From contig CM067550.1 of NCBI GenBank assembly GCA_034509755.1, forward strand, positions 16,423,001-16,487,000: a DNA stretch of 64,000 bases. The letters are read 5' to 3'. How positions within the stretch are numbered: position 1 is the first letter of the stretch; the number at the start of each line of letters is the position of its first letter. The notes beneath the pieces are model-generated. The model was not told the origin of the DNA. It ran no database searches and saw only the letters and a list, made by a program, of their open reading frames with translations. The position numbers and the translations under genes were made by a program. This DNA is from Anisodus tanguticus. Taxonomy: Eukaryota; Streptophyta; Magnoliopsida; Solanales; Solanaceae. Positions 10,805-22,700 of the stretch are shown piece by piece.

Positions 10805-12565
10805 TTTTCAAGGTTACAACAACAACATACCTAGTAAATTCCCACAAGTGAGATCTGGAGAGGGTATGATATACGCAAACCTTACACCTACCTTTGTGGG
10901 GAAGAGAGGTCGTTTCTAATAGATCCTCAGCTCGAAAAATAAGAGAAAGATGTGAAGTATGGTATCCAAAAATATGACAATAAAATAGCAAAATAAAAAG
11001 CAAATGAGGCAACAGATAGTAAAATACATTAAAGGAACGAAACTACGTGATTACTAACTAAAAACACTAATGAGGAGGTCATTCGTCTACATACTAACCT
11101 TCTAGCGTAACTCTCGACCTCCACCTCTTTCTATCTAGGGTTATGTTCTCAGAAGCTGAAGTTGTGTCATATCCTGCCTAATTACCTCCTCCCAGTTCTT
11201 TTTTGGTCTATCTCTACTCTCCTAACTCCTATTATAACCAACCTCTCACAATTCCTTACTAGCGCATCCACACATCTTCTTTTCATATGCCCGAACCATC
11301 TTAGTTTTGCTTCCCTCATCTTATCCGCCACGGGAGCTATTTCCACCTTGTCCCGTATAACTTCATTTTGAATCATATCCCTCATAATATGCCCACACAT
11401 CCATCTGAGTATCATCATCTCTGCTACAATCATCTTCTGAATGTGGGCGTTCTTAACTAACCAACGTTTTTCCCCATACAACAAGGTCGATCTAACCAAC
11501 ACTCTGTAGAGATTATATTTAAGCCTTGATGACATATTCTTATCTCATAGTACCCTGTATGCGAGCCTCTATTTCATCCATCCTGCCCCAATACAATGAG
11601 CGACATAATCATCAATCTCCTCATTTTCTTATATTATGGATCCAAGATACTTGAAACTGCCTTTCTTGGATAGGACTTGTGTATCAATCTTCACTTCTAC
11701 CTCCGCCTCTTGCTTCATGTCACTAAACTTGCACTCTAGATACTATATCTTCGTCATGCTTAACCTGAAACATTTAGACTTTAGGGTATGTCGCCAAACT
11801 TTTAGCCTATCGTTAACTCTATTGCGTGTCTCGTCAATTAGTAATATGTCATCTATGAATAACATACACCACGATACCTCTCCTTGAATATGTTGTGTGA
11901 ATTCGTCCATCACTAAGACGAATAGGAACGGGCTAAGGGTTGATCCCTGGTGCATCTCTATCATGAGCAGAAAGTGTTCTGAGTCACCCCCACTATTCTA
12001 ACTCGAGTCTTGGCTCCATTAGCCTTAATTTCCCTAATATAAGCCAAGGTACACCTTAGACTCCAAACATCTTCAAAGGACCTCCCTAGGGAATTTATCG
12101 TACGCCTTTTTCAGGTCAATGAACACCAGGTGCAAGTTTCTCTTCCTATCCATATACTGCTCCAACAATCTCCTTACAAGTTGGATGGATTATGTAGTTG
12201 ATTGCCCCGACATGAATTCAAATTGTTTCTTAGAGATAGACACACCTCCTCCTCATCCTTATCACTGTCTCTATCTCCCAAACTTTCAAAGTATGGCTTA
12301 GTAGCTTGATACCTCTATAGTTGTTGCAATTTTGATTATCACTCTTGTTCTTGTACAATAGAACCATTGTACTCCACTTTCATTCTTTTGGTATCTTAAT
12401 CGTCCTAAAAATAACATTGAACAAGTCAGTTAACCATCCAATACCTGCCTCACCTGCGTTCTTTCAAAATCCACCGGATCTCGTCTGGGCTGGTAGCTCT
12501 TCCCCTCCTCATTTTCAAAAGTTCATTCTCAAGGTTATTGAATGTAATTTCCTAAATCAATTGTG
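10805..12565 (-). mobile_element. RTE-type LINE remnant (RT and C-terminal region) with TS-like tail
   Basis: Read on the minus strand from 12565 to 10805, this follows the plant RTE-type LINE polymerase: an R-A-T-x-P-D-E-I segment near 12510, a G-I-K-L-L-S-H-T block near 12290, MHQGSTLSPFLF (about 11950), the catalytic box IDDILLIDE (about 11840-11865), SSRLKYNLYRVL (about 11530) and a C-terminal LRWFGHMKRR segment (about 11295). Frameshifts and stops occur throughout and the endonuclease end is missing, so it is 5'-truncated and dead. 10805-10935 is a TS-SINE-like tail at its 3' end. LINE RTs copy their RNA at nicked chromosomal sites. Confidence 0.8.
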
Positions 12566-13204
12566 AGGATAAATTTCAAAAATCGCCATTTCTTAAATAC
12601 TATAATTAAAAAAAAGCTATCGATGACTTTTTTTTTGTTTATGTTAAAGCAATTTAATGATGACTATGAATCGTCTTCTTTATGTATATTTTGTGCATTT
12701 TATACCCTTTTCAAAAAGATGAATATTCAAATTTTATAGTATCTGGTGCACAGACTTTGTTATAATCAACTCTTTATAAAACGAAGCAAGCCCTGCATCA
12801 ATCTCATACATATTTTCTTGAATGAATTTGGGGTAGGTCTCTCTTAATAAATTTACAAGGATTAATGGCCCCTTTACATTTTAAAAAGATAAAGATTAAA
12901 AGCTTTTTAAAACGAGTCGTCACCTCATTTATCACATGTACCTCTATATTATTAATGAGATCAATGATCAATTTACACATTTGAACTAACATAATTAGTT
13001 TATGTATGTTTTCTTTTAACTTCTCTCAAATATTCGTGTATTTAAAAAACAATACAAATGTGTATAATAAAATACAATAATAATAATAACAATAATTGCT
13101 ACGTATATCTCAATCTCAAACAAATCATGATTGGCTTATGAATTCTCGTTATCACTTCATTTAAACTCATTTCATATTTTACCTTAATTTACATGTCGTT
13201 CTTT
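12566..13204. other. Intergenic, no gene seen
   Basis: AT-rich sequence with short low-complexity runs (ataataataac near 13080). Nothing supportable. Confidence 0.5.
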
Positions 13205-13375
13205 TAACGAGTGCAACAACAACAACAACGAACAATAACAAACAACAACAACAACATACTCAGTGTAATCCCATAAGTGTGGTCTGGGGAAGGTAGAGTG
13301 TACGCAGACCTTACCTCTACCTTGGAAGGTAAAGCGATTGTTTCTGATAGATCATCGGCTAAAAAATAAGCAAGC
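13205..13375 (-). mobile_element. TS-type SINE/LINE-tail fragment
   Basis: The plus strand reads (aac)n, then 'catactcagtgtaatccc', 'gtggtctggggaaggtag', 'acgcagaccttacctct' and 'ctgatagatcatcggct'. The minus strand is therefore the canonical Solanaceae TS tail ending in (TTG)n. No LINE coding end follows within 300 bp, so it is a SINE or a severely truncated LINE. No tRNA-like head was identified. Confidence 0.75.
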
Positions 13376-14335
13376 AAACAACAACCACGAACAAACTTTG
13401 AAAATTATTTCATAGTTGAAAAGCATATTTTAAGTGAAAAAATCAGAATGTCCAAAACATTTTCATAAAGAAAAAGTTAATCATGATAGCATTCATTGTG
13501 ACAACCATTATAGGAATGAATAAATTATTTACTACTAATTCATAAACGTGAGCAAATTCATGATAAATTGTTTACTACTAATTCATAAACACGAGCACAT
13601 TTAATATAACTGAATAAATATTTATTCAATAAATTGATCATATAAATAATGTTCCATTATCATTTTGAGATCAAAAGATAAAAGTAGGAACATCGCAACT
13701 TTATCATCTAGGTGAGATCTAATTAGAACATTATATGTGATTAACCTTTCCCACCTTACAGCAGATCCATCACTGATAGTTTCCATTGGATGAATATTAC
13801 ACCATGGTGACAGAGAATGTATATATTCTATAATTATTATTTTAGTGTAATTATGTAAAGTAGATATTTTCATACAATTAGAATTACAATTGTAAACACT
13901 TATATATATATAGTCGACCTTCCCTTTTTGAGCCTATTTTTAAGGAACTCGAAAAAAAAATGGAAAATTCAAAAAGAAATATTTTATAACTCTAAAAGTT
14001 TTAAAAGGAAAAACAAAATTATTTCGAAAAATTTCAAAAGAAACTAAAAAATGACTTATCAAAAGTATTCTATTTCTAAAAAAAAAAAATAAGAAAAGAA
14101 CTTTCAAAAATAAAGCTAATTGTATTTTTTAGATTCAAAGAAATATCTGAATCGAATGAAATGAAAAAAGAAAAAAATTCTCTAATTAGTAATCAGATAA
14201 TTAACTAATCATTTAGTCAAATTAAATCTGGAAATTGGCCAAATTCTTCACTGATAGAAACCAAAATGAAGGATATATATATATATATTGTACTAATGAG
14301 AAGACTACAGACAAGGAGAATTACACAATTTTACA
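13376..14335. other. AT-rich intergenic leading into the Copia-2 5' LTR
   Basis: No gene. The last bases before 14336 (ending ttttaca) should be the 3' end of the Copia-2 5' LTR, because a primer-binding site follows directly. The LTR start cannot be fixed because no second LTR exists here. A short (TA)n run lies near 14275-14288. Confidence 0.5.
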
Positions 14336-16768
14336 TGGTATCAGAAGCCAAACCCTAACACCCTCTCTAACCCTAAATCAATTCGCCCCCTCTCTCTCTT
14401 TCCTTGCTTCCGGTGGCCACATGGCTTCTCCGATTCCTCCTCCTCCACAGAAGACGTCACACATCCTCTTCTCCCAACACCTTTCATCCGGCGTTTGTCG
14501 TGACAAACATCAAAAACTTTATCCCTTTGAATCTTGATCAGGAGGATGAACAATACTCTTCGTGAGTTAAGTTATTTCAAATACATGTTTGTGCCTACAA
14601 CGTTCTTGATCATATCGAGGCCACCACACCTCGTCCGTCCGACGTCGACAACACGGCGTGGAAAAGGCTTGATGCAGTCGTCAAACAATGGATATATGAC
14701 ACCATATTCAAGGATCTACTTCATAATATTATGAAGACAGGTGTGTCGGCTCACGAATTATGGACAAGGCTAGAGGAAATTTTTCAAGACAACAAACATA
14801 CACGTGCCATGTATCTGGAGGAACAATTTAATAACACCCGTCTTGAAAACTTTACTAATATGTCCGACTATTGTAAATAATTGAAATTAGTTGCAGATCA
14901 ATTATCTAATGTGGGCACTCCGATTTTAGAAATAAAGATGGTTTTGTAACTAATTAATGCTTTGCCAAAGGGTGAGTACGATACGCTTGCAACGATGATC
15001 CAACAAGTTGATCCCCTCCCTAGTTTCAACAAGGCACGGTCACAATTACTATTAGAGGAAACTAGGTGTGTCAAACAGGACAAACATAATCAGAAGGCGT
15101 TGGTGGTTGATGCACCGGTGACAGCCACAGCACCCGCCGGACAATCGCTACACACTGATAGTCACCTTATGCGGGGTGGCCGAGGTAGCGACAAAGGTTG
15201 AGGCCGCAGCAGCGGACGTGGTGGCAAAGGCAAAGGCCAGGGTGGACGATCCAATCCTGGTTGACTAACGCAGCAGGCCCAATACTCATCTCAATGGGCC
15301 GACCCACTACCATGGCCCATGTCCGAAAGTTGAGCCTCTCTCAAATGCCCTTACCCGATGGAACCGGCCCAAAGCAGTGGCCAGTGGTAGCAACCCAATA
15401 TATTGGGCCTCATCCACGTCCACACCAGACGGGACCGACACAGTACGCTCACTTCTCGGTGGACCAACAACAACGATACGACCTCTTTACCCCTACCGAA
15501 TTGGGTCAGGACTATAGTACTATGAATTTATAGCAGCTCGACGATGCCTAGTACATGGATACGAGCACCACATCTCACATCACTCGTAACTTCGGTAATC
15601 TTCCTCAACTATTTAATTTGAACAATACTCAATTTATTTTGGTCAGAAATGACAATCACATTCCAATTCAAGGCTATGGCATCACTCAAACACCACCTCC
15701 TCACCTTCCATTTTCCCTAAAAAACTGTCCTATGTGTTCCTAACATCATTAAAAACTTAATCTCTGTTAGGAAATTTGCTAGTGATAATTCTGTATCTAT
15801 TGAGTTTGACCCTTTTGGTTTTTCTGTGAAGGACCTACGTACGGGGACAACTCTTACGAGATATAATAGTATAGGGGACCTCTATCATTTCTTATCCAAT
15901 TCCACGGCAAGTGTTAATCCACATACCTCTCTAACTGCAATTTCTCCATCAACTTGGCACAATAGACTTGGGCACCCGGGAGCACTAATTTTTAATTTTC
16001 TTATAAGTCAAAATTTGATTCAATGTAGTAAAGGAAAATTTACCGAAAATTGTTATTCTTGTCCTTTAGGGAAGCATGTTAGACTTCCTTTTAAGTCGTC
16101 TTTGAGTGTTACTTTTCTCCATTTGACATCATTTATGCGGATTTATGGACATCTCTCATTACTAGTAAACTGGGTCATAAATATTATTTGGTATTGTTAG
16201 ATGATTTCTCTCATTTTCTTTGGGTCTACCCGCTCAAATATAAGTCAAATTTACTCCATTTTTCTTGAATTTTGAACATATGTTAAACACACAGTTTGAG
16301 AAGGACATAAAATCGTTTCAAATGACAATGGTCATGAGTTTGACAATTTCCCATTTCATAAATTTTTTGCGGACAATGGCATGATGTTTCGATTCTCGTG
16401 CCCCCATACCTCACCTCAAAATGGTAAAGCCAAAAGAATCCTCTATACCATTAACAATATGATATGTACCATGCTCTTTCATGCTTCTCTTCCCCCTCCC
16501 TTTTGGGTCTACGCATCACACATGGTAGCATACATTCTTAATATATTACCTATACGTACCCTTCAAAATAAAACCCCTACCGAAATTCTATTCCTTCGGA
16601 TCCCTTCCTATGGTCACCTTCGGACTTTTGGTTATCTGTGCTACCCTAATCTCGCATCCACGACTCCTTATAAATTAGCAGCTAGGACTACACCTTGCAT
16701 TTTCTTGGGTTTCCCGTCAAATCATAGGGGGTACTTATACTATGATTTGTCCACAAATAAATGTCGTT
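14336..16768 (+). mobile_element. Copia-2: 3'-truncated Ty1/copia element (gag to mid integrase)
   Basis: It opens with an initiator-Met primer-binding site (tggtatcagaagcc, 14336-14349). Gag starts at ATG 14421 (MASPIPPPPQK) and is broken by stops at 14535 and 14878 plus frameshifts. A Gly/Arg-rich gag tail lies near 15170-15260 and a degenerate protease motif (MDTSTTSHIT) at 15555. Integrase follows: WHNRLGHPG (about 15956), a C-x2-C pair near 16050, a SNDNGHEFDN-like block (about 16318), SPQNGKAKR (about 16412) and a downstream TPCIFLGFPSNHRGY block (about 16693). RT, RNase H and the 3' LTR are absent: similarity stops near 16768. It resembles Copia-3 at protein level. Confidence 0.8.
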
Positions 16769-17400
16769 AACACACACGCTAACCAATACTAAAGCATAAG
16801 TTAGCAAGAATCTAGAGGTAAGTCAGGCTACTACAGACCAAAATGATAAAGCAAAGGACAAGAAGAATAAAGGCAAGAATGTAAAGTCAAGATTCAATAA
16901 AACACAACACGCAAGAATTTAACTACAAGGATACAGACAAATATTGAGTACGGGCAACTGGAGGTACCAACTCCAGGCTGATAGAACATGTTCACACGCC
17001 GAAAATCATTGTTCACACGCCGGAACACACTGTTCAGTGCCTAAAATCACTGTTTCCTGCCGAAACTTTTATACCCAGATGCTAGACGGGAGAACGGAGA
17101 GATAGAACCCGGATGTACGTCGTGGCAAATCTGGTGGTACCTGCAAAAACATTGCAAAAAAAATTGTTTACCGGAGCTCGGAGCTCCAGCGTTAATGTGG
17201 TGGTGACGATGGATCGGGGGAAGGGGGCGGCTTGGTGGATTCTAGTCGGAGCTCCGACGTTAAGCAGATCGGTAATGCCTAGTATCACTTCGTAAAAGTC
17301 ATAAAGGGGAAGTTGTGGATAAGATGGCTGCTCGCTATTCAACTAACAAAACAAAGAGAGAGATAAGACTACACTTTTGTGGCTATAAACAACATCACTT
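16769..17400. other. Unexplained segment abutting truncated Copia-2
   Basis: The break in Copia-2 is abrupt. This segment contains a near-direct repeat 'gttcacacgccg' (about 16989 and 17012) with related words, and a GC-rich stretch on 17140-17280. The minus frame 17082-17342 has no recognisable domain. It could be the leader or LTR of another element. No function is claimed. Confidence 0.4.
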
Positions 17401-19082
17401 CATGTTATTGTGATTTACTTAACTTTGAAGAATTGATTTCAAGTTAATAAAACCTTTTTGTACTTTATCATAAAAGCAAATTCAAAATTTAAATTTGATA
17501 GATTTAATTTTTGGAATTCTAAGTGTCTTCGGAGCCAAATACAGCAAAGTGTAGTAAGTTGAACACCTTTTGTCATAAAATTATACTTTGTATATAGGTT
17601 AAAATTACTTTTTATGCAATATATTAAATCTTGAATACCCTTAACGAACTTTTGGTCTTCGCCACTGATCCTAAGGCTGAGCATTGCATTTTTAAAATTA
17701 TGGATTACGAATTTAATATCTGTTGTAATTTTAGTAATTTCTTATGTATATATGTTCCATATCGAAATACTCTAATTTACTTAGTTTTTGTTGTTTTCTG
17801 AAAGAATTTAATTAGTTGAACCTATAAGAGTCGCATGCCTTTGCTTATAATGTTAGGTAAAGGATGAATTTGAATTTCGTTCTCAAAGAAACTAAGTGCC
17901 ATTATGTAACACTAAAAAGCTTTTGTGAACCACCAACATTTCATGGTGAAATCTAAAGGGATTTGTGTGGGGTGCAATAGTGAAAAAGAAAAAGGTAAAG
18001 CATAATAGTGGTTTATGATGTAATGATTTGTTGAGTTCTTCTATTTAAGGCCATAATCAATGGGCTAGCATATATACCACTAGCTTTGTCTTGAGAGCCT
18101 ATTGGATAAAAGTAAAGAAAATAAAACTTGTGGATTATTAAGTGAGAAAAATGCAGTGGGATGAAGCATTCCATGGGTCTTAAGACGGGATTGGCAAGTT
18201 GGAGCGGAGGACTTTTAAATGCCCTCCTCCGTTATGATGTTCGGTCTCTTCAGAAATACCGACAGGCGCATGTCGGATCCTCCAAAAATGTATCTAATAT
18301 AGATGTAGTAACATATTTGAAGAGTCCGAGCAACATAGCTCCTCCATATATAATTTCAAGTTTGCTCATACTTTGTCAATTTTTTTGCTAGAATTCCATA
18401 AAATCCATGAAGAAAAGCCAAGAAAGGGAGTGTTTATGGGCTCATGATCATAAGTTAATAGCAAAGGATCTTGGCAAAGGCATAGTGAACCGGCAAGTCA
18501 CAAAACGGCAATTATGGACTCCGTTTTGGAGTCTTTCTTGGCTTTCAACTTATGGTTGTACTCTCTATATATAAATATTATATTCTCCAGTATTCTGTAA
18601 TATTTGCGTTTTTTATTTGTAAGTCACATGCAGTGTGTAAGTGCTGATTGATTCTAATAGATTTGGTATGATGGTTGTAGATCTCTTCCCTAGTTCTATC
18701 CTTGGAATATTATCATATGCATATTTTCTCGATGGTATTAATTAAATATTAGTGACGATGACTAAGTGAGGGTAGGAGGCTATGAGCTGAGTGTGTGTAT
18801 ACACGTGTAGTTGATTTGCAAATTGATCAACATCACGGCTCCGTCTTGTTCATCTGCTATGAAACATTTATATCTTATATGTATTAAGAAGTCCACTAAA
18901 TATTTAATTTTATGTTATTTTAAATTTGAACTAAGAACTTATAAACTTCAAAACTGAATCCACGCAGAAATCCACTTGTATGGTCATGACTTGAATGGTT
19001 TTATGGTATAGTAACTTCAAAATGTGAGTAATTTGTTAAGGAATAAAACAAACACTAATTGCAAAAGGAAAGGACGAAGAGG
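17401..19082. other. Intergenic, no gene seen
   Basis: Mostly AT-rich. 18150-18410 has a mixed-composition block with words common in Solanaceae dispersed repeats (tcggatcctccaaaa). 18414-18544 contains inverted 13-base arms (aaagccaagaaag and its complement), discussed in the findings. No open frame with a recognisable product. Confidence 0.45.
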
Positions 19083-19205
19083 AGGTCACAGGTTCAAACT
19101 GTGGAAACAGTCTCTCGCAAAATTACAGGGTAAGACTGTGTATAATAGACCCTTGTGGTCCGGTTCTTCCCCACATTACGGAACTTAGTGCACCAGGCTG
19201 CCCTC
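19083..19205 (+). mobile_element. Au-type SINE fragment
   Basis: The order 'ggtcacaggttcaaactgtgg', 'aaacagtctctcgcaaaa', 'cagggtaagactgtg', 'tagacccttgtggtccgg', 'ttagtgcaccaggctgccct' is that of the plant Au SINE, including the B-box-like 'ggttcaaac'. The head with the A box is not evident. It lies about 560 bp beyond the 3' end (stop codon) of the TBL gene. Confidence 0.75.
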
Positions 19206-19761
19206 TAAAAGAAAATTAAGAAGAGATGCATAGATAGTGTCAATCAGAATATCACACTTCCCTGAAGACACAATGAGCAACACCAGTACACCACCACCCC
19301 ACCCCTAAATGAGAAACCCTTCACTTGAGTCATTCAGACTTTGAAGAGCAAAGATATGTTAAAGCTGTATAAACATGTAGGAATTGGTGGTCAGGACTTG
19401 TTGAATTATCCAACTTGTAAAGTTCTAAAAACCTTGAGATAGAGATGATTGAATTTCAATATCCATCCCATAACACATAGGACTTTGGTTCTTCACTTGG
19501 AGTTCTGTTAACAATTCAATGATTAGCAGCACACTTTACTCCATATTGTCCAAATATCACGGAAAGATGATATTGTTAAACAAGAATTTGCTTTATCATT
19601 TTTTTATTTTCCTCAATAGCAAAGGTTGTACAAATTTTACAGATCAACTTCCGAATCCAAGACTGATCTAATACACAAGAACCTCCGTAATGCTACTGCT
19701 TTATATGGACAAGTACCAAAAAAACAGAACAAAAGAATGACAAATAGGGTCCAGTTCAAGT

Positions 19762-22700
19762 TCAGTTCTTCCAAGAGCCTTTTCTGGTTTTCAGGAGAGA
19801 TGCATATAACAACTCGTTCCAAGTGTCCGGTACTCCTGGTAGGCACCAATGACTGCAATCCTGAGCGTGCACTCCAGCCATTTGTTCTTCTACTGTCTTG
19901 TACTCCTTTCTGTATATCGATGGGTGACCATCTTTTCTATAGTCTGTAAGCCTACTAATGTTCATATAAATGACAGGACTCGTCATATTATGAAGGACGT
20001 GATGTAGGACTTTCATCTTTGAAGGGTACTTTGCTAAATAAGCCTTCTTGAATATTGGTTCAGTTTCTTTATGGCACTGCCCGCCTGAATTCCATGGACC
20101 GCCCCTGAATAAAAACAGCATAAAACATAGTTTGATTGCGGTTCTTCATTAGCGCCCAAAGCAGCAAGATTACACAAATTTTATCAGGGATAATCAAGAA
20201 GAGAAAGGTCATTTAACAAATTAAATCAGAAGACAATACTATCAGAGAGTACATGTACTGAAATAAAGGAATTTCAAATGTGCTAGCTTATCTAATTTTG
20301 AAGGAATCAACATATCTTGCTACTAGTTAATCACTAACGTGATTGTTCTTCTGTCTACTGATCACACGCACTCTTGGTTAACAGATTGTATTTAAATGAC
20401 AGCAAGTTTGCAGTCAGCAAAAGAGTTGACCATCTCACTTAACAACATATACCTTTATAAATCCACAAAACAACTACCCACAGCAAAACAGGAGATACAT
20501 TCATTTTTAGAGATAACTTTCCCAGACCTCTCAAGGTCCTCATTCCACCCAAAAGACTACGCCTGTCATTCAAATAATTTTTTAGTATAATCAGCTTAGG
20601 AATTCATTGAAGTTTTTCATTCAAAAATTTCGTCTCGAGGAGATTTGCTTTTGAAGGTAAAATAAATTATAGGAACGATGGATGTGTGGGAATAATAGGA
20701 CAGATAAGATTAGAAACAAAGTTATACAAAATAAGGTGGGAGCAGCTTATGTGGCGGACAAGATAAGGGAAGCGAGATTGAGATGGTTTGGGCATGTGAA
20801 ATGAGGTGTCCGGATGCACCAGTATGGAGGTGTGAGAGTTGGCTATAGCAGGTTTTAGGAAAGGTAGAGGTAAGCTGAAGAAGAACTAGGGGAGGTGATT
20901 AGACAGGACATGACACATCTTCAGCTCACTGAGGACATGACTCTAGATAGCAAAGTATGGAGGTCGATGATTAGGGTAAACGAGTAATAGGTAGCCGGGT
21001 GTTGTCGTACATTTATGTTTATGTGAGAGAGGCAGGGTGCTAGTCTCCTCTTCTCATCTTATCCTTATTTAGTAGTATTAGTTTGTCGACCTCAAGAAGG
21101 CATAGGGAGGTTCTATGGAGATGTTTGGAGGTTAGAGGTGTACCGGAGGCGTATGCTAGGGCGATCAATGATATGTATGATGGAGCCAAGACCAGGGTAC
21201 GGATAGTAGGAGGAGACTCGGAGCACTTTCTAGTGACGATGGAGCTGCACCAGGGATCAACTCTCAGCCCATTCTTATTTGCCTTGGTGATGGATGACTG
21301 ACGCGACAAATCCAAGAGGAGGTGTCATGGTGTATGTTATTCACAGACGACATAGTCCTGATTGATGAGACTTGCAGCGGAGTGAACACTAAGCTGGAGA
21401 TTTGGAAACAGACTCTGGAGTCTAAAGGGTTCAGGCTGAGTAGGACCAAGACAGAATACTTAGAGTGCAAGTTCAGTAACGGGAGCGACCATGGGACTGT
21501 GGAGGTGAAGTTTGGTACTCGGGTCATTCCAAAGAAAGAAACTTCAAGTACCTCGGGTATATTATTCAAGGGAATGGAGAGATTGATTACGATGTCACAC
21601 ATCGTATTGGGGTAGGGTAGATGAAATAGAGGCTCGTATCTAGAGTCTTATGCGATAAAAAGGTGCCACCAACACTTAAAGGCGGAGTGTTGGTCAGTCA
21701 AGACTTCACACATCCAAAAGATGAAAGTTGTAGAGATGAGGATGCTGAGATAGATGTGTGAGCAGACAAGGAGGGATGTGATTAGAAATGATGATATCCG
21801 AGACAAAGTGAGGGTGGCTTCAGTGGAGTATAAGATGCAAGAAGCAAGGTTGAGATGGTTCGGGCATTGCAGAGGAGAGACACAGATGCCCCAGTGCGGA
21901 GGTGTGTGAGGTTGGCTATGGACGGGTTCAGGAGGGGTAGAGGTAGGACGAAGAAGTATTGGGGAAAGGTGACTAGACGAGATATGGCGCAGGTGATTAG
22001 ACAAAATATCGTCAGGTGCAACTTACTGAGGACATGACCTTGGATAGGGGGTTGTGGAGGATATGGATTAAGGTAGAAGGGTAGTAGGTAGTTGAGCATA
22101 GTCCCACTTACGCTTAAAAAACTGATAGTTGTAGTGTTATTATTATAGGCCTGCTTAACCTATCATACTAGTAGGCACATTATTGTTTTATAGTCCCGTC
22201 ATTTGATTTCTGTTGCTATGTGTCATATGTGTTCTTTAGTGTACTTTGTTTATCCTATTTACCTGCGTTAGTTACTGCTTCTTTTTTCAGATTGAGCTAT
22301 CATGACTTATTCACTTTTGTTACCATCATTTTCATACTGCTTTAAATTTCTTGTCCGGATCTAACCGTTTCTCTTGCTTTGCTTGTACCTATGCTTGTCT
22401 TGAGCTCAGGATCTTTCAGAAAGAGTCGCTCTACCTACATAGGTAGAAGTAAGGTCTGCGTACACTTTACCCTCCCTAGATCCTACGTTGTGGAATTTCA
22501 CTGGGTATGTTGTTGTAGTATTTTCATTTCAATCATTCTTTGATTACACATCTTTTGAGCTGAGGGTCTATCGAAAATATATACTCTACCCACAAAGGTA
22601 GGGGTAAGATCTACGTACATCCTACCCTCCGACAAAGGTAGGGGTAAGATCTACATACATCATACCCTCCTACAAAGGTAGAGTTAAGGTCTGCATACAT

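Noticed and set aside
18414..18546. microRNA precursor (a 'ccggcaagtca' word resembles part of miR169*)
   Set aside because: No matching miR169-like arm lies opposite, and pairing beyond 13 bp is poor. The word alone is weak evidence.
19626..19949. Plus-strand open frame of 107 codons
   Set aside because: It lies antisense to the last TBL exon and its 3' UTR, and has no recognisable domain.
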